A stretch of 64,000 nt of DNA from NCBI RefSeq assembly GCF_900109265.1, contig NZ_FNZM01000025.1:1-64000 (forward strand), read 5' to 3'. The notes under the pieces are model-generated. The model saw nothing but the letters and a program-made list of their open reading frames with translations. It had not been told where the DNA came from and did not search any database. Each line of letters begins with the position of its first letter. Position 1 is the first letter of the stretch. Below, in pieces: positions 50,922-60,800 of the stretch. Both the position numbers and the translations under genes were made by a program. Source of the stretch: Paraburkholderia tropica (lineage in GTDB: Bacteria > Pseudomonadota > Gammaproteobacteria > Burkholderiales > Burkholderiaceae).

Positions 50922-53900
50922 TCAGCACTCTCGTTCTGGGCTGCGGGCGTCGTGCGCGACGTCCGCGGATGACGGCGAGGTAGACAAGGACGATGCAAGC
51001 GGCGCGCGCGGATCGGCGCTCACCGCGTCGAGCGTCGCGCGCCACGCGTCGAACGCGCGCTCGATGGTCGCGGCGTCGAACAGCGCGCTCGCGTAGACCC
51101 ATTCGATGTCGTAGCCGCCGTCCACGGCTTCGACGAACAGCGCCATGTCGAATTTCGACTGCGTCGTCGGCGGGCGCAGCAACTCGACCGCGAGTCCCGG
51201 CACGCGCGTGTTGCCGCGCGGCAGGTCGCGCAGCACGAACAGCACCTGCACGAGCGGATTGGCGTCGCGGCGACGCTTGAGCGCGAGCGCGTCGACGATG
51301 CGGTCGAACGGCAGCGCGCGATGATCGAGCGCGTCCCACGTCGACTGTCTGGCGGCGTCGAGCCACGCGTCGAAGCTCGCGAGATTCGCGCCGTCGGCGG
51401 CGATGCGCGAGCGCAGCGGCACCACGTTGACGAAGAAGCCGATCAGCGCTTCCAGCTCGGCGCGCTCGCGTCCGTCGACATCGGTGCCGATCACCAGATC
51501 GTCCGCGCCCGTGTGGCGATGCAGGAACCACTGGAAGCTCGCGAGCAGCACGGCGAACGGCGTCATGCCGTGCGCCTGCGCGAGCGTGCGCACGCGTGCG
51601 CCGAGCGTCGCGTCGAGCCGGAAATGGCGCGCCGCGCCCGCGTGCGACACCCGCGCGGGCCGCGCGCGATCGGTCGGCAGCGGCAGCAGCGCCGGCGCAT
51701 CGGCGAGATAGCCGCGCCAGAACTGCTGCGCCTCGCGCACCGCGTCGGGCGTGAAACGCGCGCGCTGCCAGTGTGCGTAATCGGCGTACTGCACGGCCAG
51801 CGGCGCGAGCGCGGGCGGCGCGCCGTCGCGTTGCGCGCGGTAGAGCTCGCACAGTTCGTCGAGCAGGATATGCACCGACCCTCCATCGGCGACGATGTGA
51901 TGCAGCGACACGATCAGCACGTGATGCGCGGCCTCGAAACGCAGCAGCGTCGCGCGCACGAGCGGCGCGCGAGACAGATCGAACGGCGTGCGCGCGGCGT
52001 CGTCGAGCGCCTGGGCGATGGCTTGGGTCCGCGCGTTCTCGTCGCTGTTTGTGTGGCTGTTTGTGTGGCTGTTCGCGTCGTTGTCCGGATGCGCGAGCGG
52101 CTCGATCACCGGCATCAACACCTCCATGCGCGGCGCGATCTTGAGCACCGGATCGCCCTCGTCGTCGGCGTCGAAGGCCGAGCGCAGCACCTCGTGACGC
52201 GCGATCAAGGCGGCCAGGCTGCGTTGCAGCCGCGCCGCGTCGAGCGGGCCGCGCAGATCGAGCCCCGCCGTCATGTTGTACGACGCGAGCGCGCGGTCCG
52301 CGAGTTGATCGACGACCCAGATGCGCTGCTGCATCAGCGAAAGCGGCAAGGCGCTGCGGTCCGCAAGCGCGTGAAGCGGCGTGGCGGATTCGGCCTTGTT
52401 CGACGCCTGATTCGAAGCACGATCCGATTCCACTCGCAATGCATCGATGCGCGCGGCGAGCGCGGCCAGCGTCGGCGACGCGAAGATCTCGCGCAACGGC
52501 AATTCGACCGCCCAGCGCGAACGCACGCGCGACGCGAGCCGCATCGCCGCCAGCGAATGGCCGCCGAGCGCGAAGAAGCTGTCGTCGCGCGCGATCGACA
52601 GCGATGACGCGGCGGCTGCGTTGTCCGCTGCGTTATCCGCAGCGCTATCCGTCCCATTCGACGGCTCCAGCAGCGCGGCCCAGCATTGCGCGAGCGCCGT
52701 TTCGGTCTCGCCCTGCGGCGCCGCACGCGCGGCCTCGCGATGCGGCGCGGCCGGACGCGCGAGCGCGCTCAGCGCCTGACGATCGAGCTTGCCGTTGCGA
52801 TTCAGCGGCAGCGCGTCGATCACGCGCAACAGCGACGGCACCATGTAGTCGGGCAACAGCGCGGCCAGCGCGCGCTTGAGCGCCGCCGCGTCGAGCGACG
52901 CGCCGGGCTGCGGCGTCGCGAACGCGGCCAGGCGCGCGCCCGCCACCACGATCACCGCCGCGTCGCGCACGCCGTCGAGCGCCTTCAGGCGCGCCGCGAT
53001 CTCGCCGGGCTCCACGCGATAGCCGCGAATCTTCACCTGATCGTCGATACGGCCGAGATATTCGAGGCTGCCGTCGGCGAGACGCCGCGCGCGATCGCCG
53101 CTGCGATACAGCCGCGCGCCCGCCGCGAACGGATGCGGCACGAAGCGCGCGGCCGTGAGCGCGGGCTGGTGCAGATAGCCGAGCGCGACGCCCGCGCCGC
53201 CCAGATACAGCTCGCCGGTCCCGCCCGTGCCGACCGGATTCAGATGCTCGTCGAGCAGCCAGGTTTCGTTGTTGTCGAGCGGGCGGCCCAGCGGCAAGGT
53301 CGCCGCCGCGCGGCACGCCTGAGCGGCAGGCTGCGTGAGAATGCCGACCGTCGTCTCGGTCGGGCCATAGTGATTGTGGACGCGGCAATCGGGCCGCAAC
53401 GCGGCGATCGTGTCGAGCAGTTCCCACGAGGTCGCCTCGCCGCCGAGCACAAGCGTATGCGCGGGCAGCGCGTCGGCGGCGCGTTCGGCTTGCAGCAGCG
53501 CGTGCAGATGGCCCGGCACGATCTTGAGCACGTCGATGCGCGCGGCCGCCAGCGTCTGCGCGAAACGGTCGGCGTCGAGCGTGGTGTCGCGATCGATCAG
53601 ATGCAGCGCGCCGCCCGAGGCGAGCGCGCCGAACAGCACCGTATGGCCAAGATCGGCGCCGATGGTCGAGACCATCGCGAAGCGCGCGCGCGGCGGCGGA
53701 TCGAGCCGCGCGAGCACGGCGTCGACATAGTTCGTCAGTGCCCCGTGCGCGATAACCACGCCCTTGGGCGCGCCGCTCGATCCCGACGTGTAGATCACGT
53801 AGGCGGCGCTGCGCGGATCGACGGCGGGCAATGCATGGGGCGCGCGATCTTGTTGCTCCCGCCGTGCCTCTTCTTGCGCCTCTTCTTGCGCCGCGTCGAT

Positions 53901-56900
53901 GCGCGCGTGCTGCACGCCCATGAGGTCGAGCGCGGAGCAATCGTCCTCGCACAGCACGAAACGCGCGCCGCAATCGCACAGCGTCTGCGCGAGGCGTTGC
54001 GGCGGATTGCCCGCGTCGAGCGCCACATACGCACCGCCCGCCTTGAGCACGCCGAGCATCGCCACGACAAAGCGCGCCGAGCGATGCGCGACGATCGCGA
54101 CCGGCTCGCCGCCCTGAAGATCGCGCGCGAGCAGCCATTGCGCGACGTGCGCCGCGCGCGCGTCGAGTTCCGCGTAGCTCATGCGCAGCGCGCCATCGAT
54201 GACGGCCGGCGCATCCGGTTGCGTGTCCGCATGCCGCGCGACGCGCAGATGAATCGGCTCGCCCGGCGGCGTGCGCCGCGCGACGCTTGCGGCGCTCACG
54301 CGCGCGCGTTCGTCGGCATCGAGCAGATCGAGCGTGGCCAGCGTCGGCGCGGCGGCATCGGTCATGTCGGCGCTTCGATCGCCGAGTGCGTGCGCGAACG
54401 CCTCCACCGCGCGCAGATACTGCGCGGCCATGCGCTCGACGCTGGCCGCGTCGAAGCGCGCGCTCGCGTAGGTGAAGTAAGCGCGCATCGAGCCGTCGCG
54501 GCTTTCGCGCAGGTCGAGCGCGAGCGGCACCTTCACGTGCGTCTCCGCGATCTCGACGCGCTCGGCGCGCGCCCCCGGCCAACGCGCGAGCGCCGGGTAA
54601 TCGTCGCTCAGGTAGTTGAAACTGGTCTCGAACAGCGGACCGTGCTGCGCGTCGCGCGCGGGCCGCAGATGCTCGACCAGCACGTCGAACGGCAGCGCCT
54701 GGTTCGCCTGCGCGTCGAGCGTGCGCTGGCGCAGCTGCGAGAACAGACTCGCGAGCGGCGTCACGGCCTCGCAGTCGCTGTGCAGCACGAGCGTGTTGAC
54801 GAAGAAGCCGATCACGTCGTGCGTCTCGGGCCGCGTGCGGTTCGCGACCGGCACGCCGGTGCGGATTGCGCGCTGCCCGGTCACGCGATAAAGCCACGCG
54901 TGATACGCGGCGAGCAGCACGACGAACGGCGTCGCGCGATGCCGGGCCGCCGCCGCGCGCACCGCCTGCGCGAGCGGCGCAGGCAGCGCGAACGCGACGC
55001 GCGCGGCGGCGCGCGGATCGGCGTTTTCGCTTGCGGTATCGGTGGCGGTGTGGTCGTAGGGCAGCGCGAGCGGCGGTGCGTCGTCGGCCAGCGCCGCGCG
55101 CCAGTACGCGAGTTGCCGCGCCGCTGCATCGCTCGCGAGCCAGCGGCGTTGCCACGCGGCGTAATCGGCGTAGGTGATGCGTGTTTTTGCTTTTGCTTGC
55201 GCTTCCCCATGCGTCGTTGCGCCATCAAGCGCGGCACGATAACCGTCGACGAGTTCCTCGACCAGCAACTGCATCGACCAGCCATCCGTGGCGATGTGAT
55301 GCAGCGCGAGCATCAGCACGTGACGTTCGTCGCTCATGCGCACGAGTCCCGCGCGCAGCAGCGGCCCGCGCAGCAGGTCGAACGGCGCGTCGGCGAAACG
55401 TTGCGCGCATTCGCGGAGCGCGCGCTCACGGTCGTGTTCGTCGATATCGCCGAGATCGCTCAAATCGACATGCGCCCACGCAAGCGGCGCGGCGGCTTCG
55501 GTGCGCGGCGCGTAAAGGTGCGCGGCGTCGCCGGTTTCGACGAAATGCGTGCGCAGCGCCGCGTGACGCTCGCACAGGCGATCGAGGCTCTGGCGCAAGG
55601 CATCGCGATCGAGCGCGCCGTCGAGCCGGATGCCCGCCGCGACGTGATACGCGCGGCTCGCGGGATCGAGCCTCCACGCGAACAACTGACGCTGCTGCGC
55701 ATGCGAAATCACGGCCTCTTCGGCGGGTTCGATCGGCGCGTTGTCCTGCGCCTCGTCTTGCGCGTCGTCCTGCGCCTCTTCAACCGATTCAGGTTCCGCA
55801 AGCGCCGCGGCCATCGCCGCGAGCGTCGGCGTTTCGAAGATCTGCGCGAGCGCGACGCGGCGGCCCAGCCGCGCGCCGATCAGCGCAACGAGTCGCGCCG
55901 CGCTCAGCGAACTGCCGCCGCTCGCGAAGAAATGCGCATCGGGCGCGAGCGCGAGACGCGCGTCGAGCGCCTCGCACCAGAGCGCGGCCAGCGCGCTTTC
56001 GCGTGCATCGAGCGCGGCCGGTGCGTCGGGCGCGCGCGCCGCATCGTCGTCGCCGCCGATCACGAACGCGCCCTGCTCCCAGAGCGCGTAGAGGTCGAGC
56101 GTGCGTGCGCGCCAGCCTTCGCGCGTCGCGGCGCGCTGGAGCTTGCCGCTCGACGTTTTCGGCAACGCGCCCGGATTGAGCAGCGCGATCGCGGCGGGCG
56201 TCTCGCCGCACGCATCGAACGCGATGCGGCGCAAGGTTTCGACGATCTGCGCGGCCGCGAAGCGCTTTTTCATGCGCGGCGCGATTTCGAGCGCGAGACC
56301 CAGCGTCTCGCCGCCGCCGAGCGTCGCGCCGAACGCGATCACGCGGCCCTTGCGCGCGAACTCGGCATGCGCCTCCACGGCCTGCTCGACGTCCTGCGGA
56401 TAGAGATTGCGTCCGCGCACGATCACGAGATCCTTCACGCGTCCCGCGATGTACAGCTGTCCGTCGTGCACGAAACCCAGATCGCCCGTGCGCAGCCAGC
56501 GCGCCGGGCCGCTGCCGTCGGCGTGGCGCGGGGCGTCGACGAACGCCTGCGCGCTCGCGTCGGCGCGCTGCCAGTAGCCGTGCGCGACGCTCGGGCCGCT
56601 CACGTGAATTTCGCCGATGCGGCCATCCGCGAGCCGTTCGCCCGCGCGCGACGTTTCTGTCTCGACATTCGCTTCATGCGATTCATGCGATTCAGCCGCC
56701 GCGCGCGCCACGATCGCCACGCGATGCCCGGCCTGCACCGCGCCGCAGCCGACCAGCACGGTGGCCGCTTCGTCCGCGCGCGCCGCCTCGGCGCGTCCCG
56801 CCGAAAGCGCCGCGCTGCTGAACGCGTGCGAGACGAGTCCCGCGCCGCGCACGCCGCCGGTGACGAACAGCGTCGCCTCGGCAAGCCCATAGCACGGATA

Positions 56901-57896
56901 GAGCGCGGCGGCGGCGAAACCCGCCGGCGCGAAGCGCGCGACGAAGTCGTCGAGCGTGTCGCGCCGCACCGGTTCCGAGCCCGAAAACGCGAGCCGCCAG
57001 CTCGACAGATCGAGCTTCGCGCGCGTCTCGTCGTTGATGCGTTCCGCGCACAGCCGATAGGCGAAATCCGGCGCGCCCGAGATCGTGCCGCGATGGCGCG
57101 CGATGGCGTCGAGCCAGCGCAACGGCCGCTCCAGAAAGTATTGCGGCGACATCAGCACGAGCGGAATGCCGCTGAACGCCGGCTGCAACAGGCTGCCGAT
57201 CAATCCCATGTCGTGATACAGCGGCAGCCAGCTGACGAACACGTCGTCGGGGCGCACGCCGAGTCCCGCCTGGATCGCGATCTCGTTGGCGAGCAGATTG
57301 CCGTGGCTCACCATCACGCCCTTCGGCGATCCCGTCGATCCCGAGGTGTACTGGAGAAACGCGAGATCGTCCGCGCGCACGGGATGCAGCGGCGCATCGG
57401 ACGGCGTATCGCGCGCGTCTAACGTATCGACGGCCACCACGTCCGCGCCCGGCGCGAGCATCGCCCAGGCGTCGGCGTGACGCTCGTGCAGCGCGGCGGT
57501 CGTCAGCACGTAGCGCACGCCCGCATCGCGCGCGATGCCGCGCAGACGCGCGAGATGCTGTTCGCGCTTCGACTCCGGCGGATAGACCGGTACGGCCACG
57601 ACGCCCGCGTACAGACAACCGAAGAACGCGCTCACGTAATCGACGCCGCTATCCATCAGGATCAGCGCGCGCTCGGCCGCCGCGCCGTCGCGCGCGAAAC
57701 GCGCCGCCAGTGCCCGCGCGCGGCGGTCGAGTTGCGCGTAGTCGTAGCGCGTGTCGCCGTCGGCGTCGACGACGATCAGCGCCGTGGCCTCGGGCCGCTG
57801 GTGCGCGAGCGCGCGCAGGCGCGCCGCGAGTCCGTGCGCGGGCACGGCGTCGGTGTCGATGCCGTGGGGAAACACAATGTGTTGCGCGGCGTTCAT
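50922..57896 (-). CDS. Hybrid fatty acyl-AMP ligase / NRPS, FAAL-T-C-A(Asp)-T-C
   Basis: A 2324-residue starter enzyme. A fatty acyl-AMP ligase fills about the first 600 residues (YTSGSTGSPKGVMVSHGNL about 184; LPLYHDMGLIGSLLQP about 230). Then come a carrier (ASGGSSLSAAR, Ser about 659), condensation domain (HHIATDGWS, about 866), adenylation domain (TSGSSGAPKG, about 1370), carrier (LGGHSLAAMR, about 1780) and a last condensation-like domain (HHIVADGGS, about 1999). The A pocket reads D-L-T-K-V-G-H-V-G, the aspartate code. It therefore loads a fatty acid and joins it to Asp. The terminal C-like domain has no following A domain; after an Asp module it may be the interface domain used by beta-hydroxylases. 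Its ATG overlaps the upstream NRPS stop. Confidence 0.93.
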   Translation of the reverse strand: MNAAQHIVFPHGIDTDAVPAHGLAARLRALAHQRPEATALIVVDADGDTRYDYAQLDRRARALAARFARDGAAAERALILMDSGVDYVSAFFGCLYAGVVAVPVYPPESKREQHLARLRGIARDAGVRYVLTTAALHERHADAWAMLAPGADVVAVDTLDARDTPSDAPLHPVRADDLAFLQYTSGSTGSPKGVMVSHGNLLANEIAIQAGLGVRPDDVFVSWLPLYHDMGLIGSLLQPAFSGIPLVLMSPQYFLERPLRWLDAIARHRGTISGAPDFAYRLCAERINDETRAKLDLSSWRLAFSGSEPVRRDTLDDFVARFAPAGFAAAALYPCYGLAEATLFVTGGVRGAGLVSHAFSSAALSAGRAEAARADEAATVLVGCGAVQAGHRVAIVARAAAESHESHEANVETETSRAGERLADGRIGEIHVSGPSVAHGYWQRADASAQAFVDAPRHADGSGPARWLRTGDLGFVHDGQLYIAGRVKDLVIVRGRNLYPQDVEQAVEAHAEFARKGRVIAFGATLGGGETLGLALEIAPRMKKRFAAAQIVETLRRIAFDACGETPAAIALLNPGALPKTSSGKLQRAATREGWRARTLDLYALWEQGAFVIGGDDDAARAPDAPAALDARESALAALWCEALDARLALAPDAHFFASGGSSLSAARLVALIGARLGRRVALAQIFETPTLAAMAAALAEPESVEEAQDDAQDEAQDNAPIEPAEEAVISHAQQRQLFAWRLDPASRAYHVAAGIRLDGALDRDALRQSLDRLCERHAALRTHFVETGDAAHLYAPRTEAAAPLAWAHVDLSDLGDIDEHDRERALRECAQRFADAPFDLLRGPLLRAGLVRMSDERHVLMLALHHIATDGWSMQLLVEELVDGYRAALDGATTHGEAQAKAKTRITYADYAAWQRRWLASDAAARQLAYWRAALADDAPPLALPYDHTATDTASENADPRAAARVAFALPAPLAQAVRAAAARHRATPFVVLLAAYHAWLYRVTGQRAIRTGVPVANRTRPETHDVIGFFVNTLVLHSDCEAVTPLASLFSQLRQRTLDAQANQALPFDVLVEHLRPARDAQHGPLFETSFNYLSDDYPALARWPGARAERVEIAETHVKVPLALDLRESRDGSMRAYFTYASARFDAASVERMAAQYLRAVEAFAHALGDRSADMTDAAAPTLATLDLLDADERARVSAASVARRTPPGEPIHLRVARHADTQPDAPAVIDGALRMSYAELDARAAHVAQWLLARDLQGGEPVAIVAHRSARFVVAMLGVLKAGGAYVALDAGNPPQRLAQTLCDCGARFVLCEDDCSALDLMGVQHARIDAAQEEAQEEARREQQDRAPHALPAVDPRSAAYVIYTSGSSGAPKGVVIAHGALTNYVDAVLARLDPPPRARFAMVSTIGADLGHTVLFGALASGGALHLIDRDTTLDADRFAQTLAAARIDVLKIVPGHLHALLQAERAADALPAHTLVLGGEATSWELLDTIAALRPDCRVHNHYGPTETTVGILTQPAAQACRAAATLPLGRPLDNNETWLLDEHLNPVGTGGTGELYLGGAGVALGYLHQPALTAARFVPHPFAAGARLYRSGDRARRLADGSLEYLGRIDDQVKIRGYRVEPGEIAARLKALDGVRDAAVIVVAGARLAAFATPQPGASLDAAALKRALAALLPDYMVPSLLRVIDALPLNRNGKLDRQALSALARPAAPHREAARAAPQGETETALAQCWAALLEPSNGTDSAADNAADNAAAASSLSIARDDSFFALGGHSLAAMRLASRVRSRWAVELPLREIFASPTLAALAARIDALRVESDRASNQASNKAESATPLHALADRSALPLSLMQQRIWVVDQLADRALASYNMTAGLDLRGPLDAARLQRSLAALIARHEVLRSAFDADDEGDPVLKIAPRMEVLMPVIEPLAHPDNDANSHTNSHTNSDENARTQAIAQALDDAARTPFDLSRAPLVRATLLRFEAAHHVLIVSLHHIVADGGSVHILLDELCELYRAQRDGAPPALAPLAVQYADYAHWQRARFTPDAVREAQQFWRGYLADAPALLPLPTDRARPARVSHAGAARHFRLDATLGARVRTLAQAHGMTPFAVLLASFQWFLHRHTGADDLVIGTDVDGRERAELEALIGFFVNVVPLRSRIAADGANLASFDAWLDAARQSTWDALDHRALPFDRIVDALALKRRRDANPLVQVLFVLRDLPRGNTRVPGLAVELLRPPTTQSKFDMALFVEAVDGGYDIEWVYASALFDAATIERAFDAWRATLDAVSADPRAPLASSLSTSPSSADVAHDARSPEREC

Positions 57897-60800
57897 CGCG
57901 TTGCCTCCAGCCAGGCGGCTTGCGCGAGGCTCGCGCGCAGTTCGCGCGCGAGCGCCTCGAACAGGTCGCGGTGCCGCACGATGCCCTGGTGATCCGCGTC
58001 GATCGAACCGGCCTGCGTGACGCGGCCCGCCACGCGCGCCTGCCACATCGCGGCGGACTCGGCCACCGAACGATGCGGCGCGCGCCCGGACCACCAGAGC
58101 GTCAGATCGACCGGCGCGCGGGACGCGGGCTGCACGCGCGCGATATGGCCCAGATGGCGCTGGAACAGCAGCACCTTGCCGAGCAGCGCGCGCGTCTGCG
58201 GATCGTCGTCGAGTGTGTCCGGCAGCGGCCAGCGGCGGCGTGCGCCGTCGAGCAGCGTGCGCAGTTCGGCGTCGCTCGCGTGCCAGTTCTGCGCGGTGTC
58301 GGCGCTGATAAAGGCGTCGTCGGGCGCGGCGTCGTCGGCGTGCGGCACGTAGGCGTCGATCAGGCCGACGAAGGCCACCTGCGCGCCGTCCGCGACGAGC
58401 GCGCGCGCCACCTCGGCGGCGAGCAGCCCGCCGACCGACCAGCCGATCAGCCGATACGGCCCGTGCGGCTGCACGCTGCGGATGCGCGCCGCGTAATCGG
58501 CGGCCAGTTGCGCGAGATCGCCGGGCCACCAGCTTTCGGTGTGGAACGGCGCCTGCACGCCATGCACGCTGGCCACGCCGTCGAGCGCTTCGGCGAGCGG
58601 CCGGTAGTCGGCGACGAGACCCGACGCGGCATGCAGCGCGAACACGCGCGGCAGGTCGCTGCACGGCGACAGCGCGACGATATTCGACGCACGCGGCGCA
58701 CCGTGCGCCTGGGTCGTCGCCGATTCGATATGCGCGGCCAGCGCGCGCACCGTCGCGTGCTGGAACAGCGCTTCGAGCGTGAGGCCCGGCAAATCCAGAT
58801 CGCGTGCGCGCGCCAGCAGTTTGAGCGCGAGCAGCGAATGACCGCCCGCCGCGAAGAAGTCGTCGGTGACGCCAAATTCGGCTTGCGGCAGCACCTCCTG
58901 CCACAGCGCGAGCAGACGCGCTTCGAGCGGCGTGCGCGGCGCCACGCGCGCCGCCGATGCGCCCGCCTGCGGCGCGGGCAGCGCCGCACGGTCGAGCTTG
59001 CCGTTCTGCATCAGCGGCAGGCGTTCGAGCCGCACCAGCGCCGACGGCACCATGTACGCGGGCAGCCGGCTTTCGAGCACGCGGCGCAGCGCGCCGTCGT
59101 CGGCTTCGTCAGCATCGCCGACGACATAACCGACCAGCCGCTTCGCGTCGCCCTCGCCGTGCAGCGCCACGGCGCTCGCCGTGACGCCCGGCGCCTCGCG
59201 CAGCACCGCCTCGATCTCGCCCGGCTCGATGCGGAAACCGCGCAGCTTCACCTGCTGATCGAGACGGCCGAGGAAGTCGATGCTGCCGTCCGCGCGGCGT
59301 CGGCACAGATCGCCGCTGCGATACAGTCGCGCGCCGGGCCGCTGCGGATCGGGCACGAAGCTCGCCGCCGTGAGACCGGGCCGCCCGAGATAGCCGCGCG
59401 CGAGCGTGAGCCCGCCGATACACAGCTCGCCCAGCGCGCCCGGCGGCAGCTCGTTGCCGTCGCGGTCCATCACGTAGACGCAGCGCGACGCATACGGCTC
59501 GCCGATCGACACGATGGTCTGCGCGCTGTCCTCCGCGCGCGTTTCGCGATACATGCACGCGACCGTGGTTTCGGTCGGACCGTAGAGGTTGTCGAGACGG
59601 ATGTGCGCGAGCGGACCCGCCTGCCATTGCGCGAGCGCGTCGCCGGGCAAGCCCTCGCCGCCCACGGTGATCTGGCGCAGCGCGGCCAGATCCTCGCGCG
59701 GCGGCGGCGTGCGCAGCCATTGCTGCCAGTAGGCCGTCGGAATGCGCGCGAAGCTCACGCGGCCCTCTTTCAGATGGCGGCTCGTCGCGGGCGCGTCCCA
59801 CAACTGCGGGCCGCGCATTTCGACCTGGCCGCCTTGCATCAGCGCGGGCAGCATCTCGTGCAGCGCGACGTCGAAATTGATCGTCGACGATTGCAGCTGC
59901 GTGTCGCGCGCGTCGATGCCATACGTGGCGATGAAGTCGTCGAGATGGCGGCTCAGCGCGTCGTGGCTCACCGCCACGCCCTTGGGCCGCCCCGCCGATC
60001 CCGAGGTGTAGATCACGTAGGCAAGCTGATCCGGGTGGATCGCGGCGTGCGCCTCGGGCGCGATGACGTCGCGCGCGCCGTCACGCAGCGCGGCGATGTC
60101 GAGCGCGTCGCGGCCCGCGAACAGCGCGCCGCAGGCGTCGAGCGTCGCGGCGTCGGCGAGCACGCAGGCAAGCTGCGCTTCGTCGATCATCGTGCGCAGA
60201 CGCTCGGGCGGATAAGCCGGATCGAGCGGCACGAAGGCCGCGCCCGAACGCAGGACGCCGACGAGCGCCGCCACCAGCCCGACCGAGCGCGTGAGGCACA
60301 GACCGACGCGCTGCTCCGCGACCGCGCCGCGCGTCTGCAAGGTGCGCGCGATGCGGGCCGACCAGGCGTCGAGTTCGCCGTAATTCAGGTGCTCGCCCTC
60401 GCAGTGCAGCGCGTGTGCGTGCGGCTGCATGCGCGCCCGTTCGGCGATGCGCGCGCCCACCGGCGAGAAAGGATGTGCGTGCAACGGTTCTGCGCTTTGC
60501 GGCCGCGCGGGCGCGAGTTGCAGCGCGGCCAGCGGCGTGTTCGCATCGGCGACGATCTGGCCGAGCATCGTCACGTAATCGGCGAGCAGACGATCGACGG
60601 TCGCCGCGTCGAACACGTCGCGCGCGTAGGTGAAGGACAGCAGCGTGCTGTTCTTCGATGCGTTCTTCGATGCGTTCGTCGTGTTCGTCGCCGTGTGCTT
60701 CACTTCGCGCGCGGTCAGCACGAGGTCGAAGCGCGCGGTGCCCGTCGACGTTTCAATCGGCGACGCGCGCAGTCCGGGCAGATGCAAACCGTCGCCCGGC

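Noticed and set aside
52686..57422. A 1578-codon plus-strand open frame opposite the FAAL-NRPS gene
   Set aside because: Same reasoning: low-complexity Arg-rich translation, antisense to a fully conserved gene.
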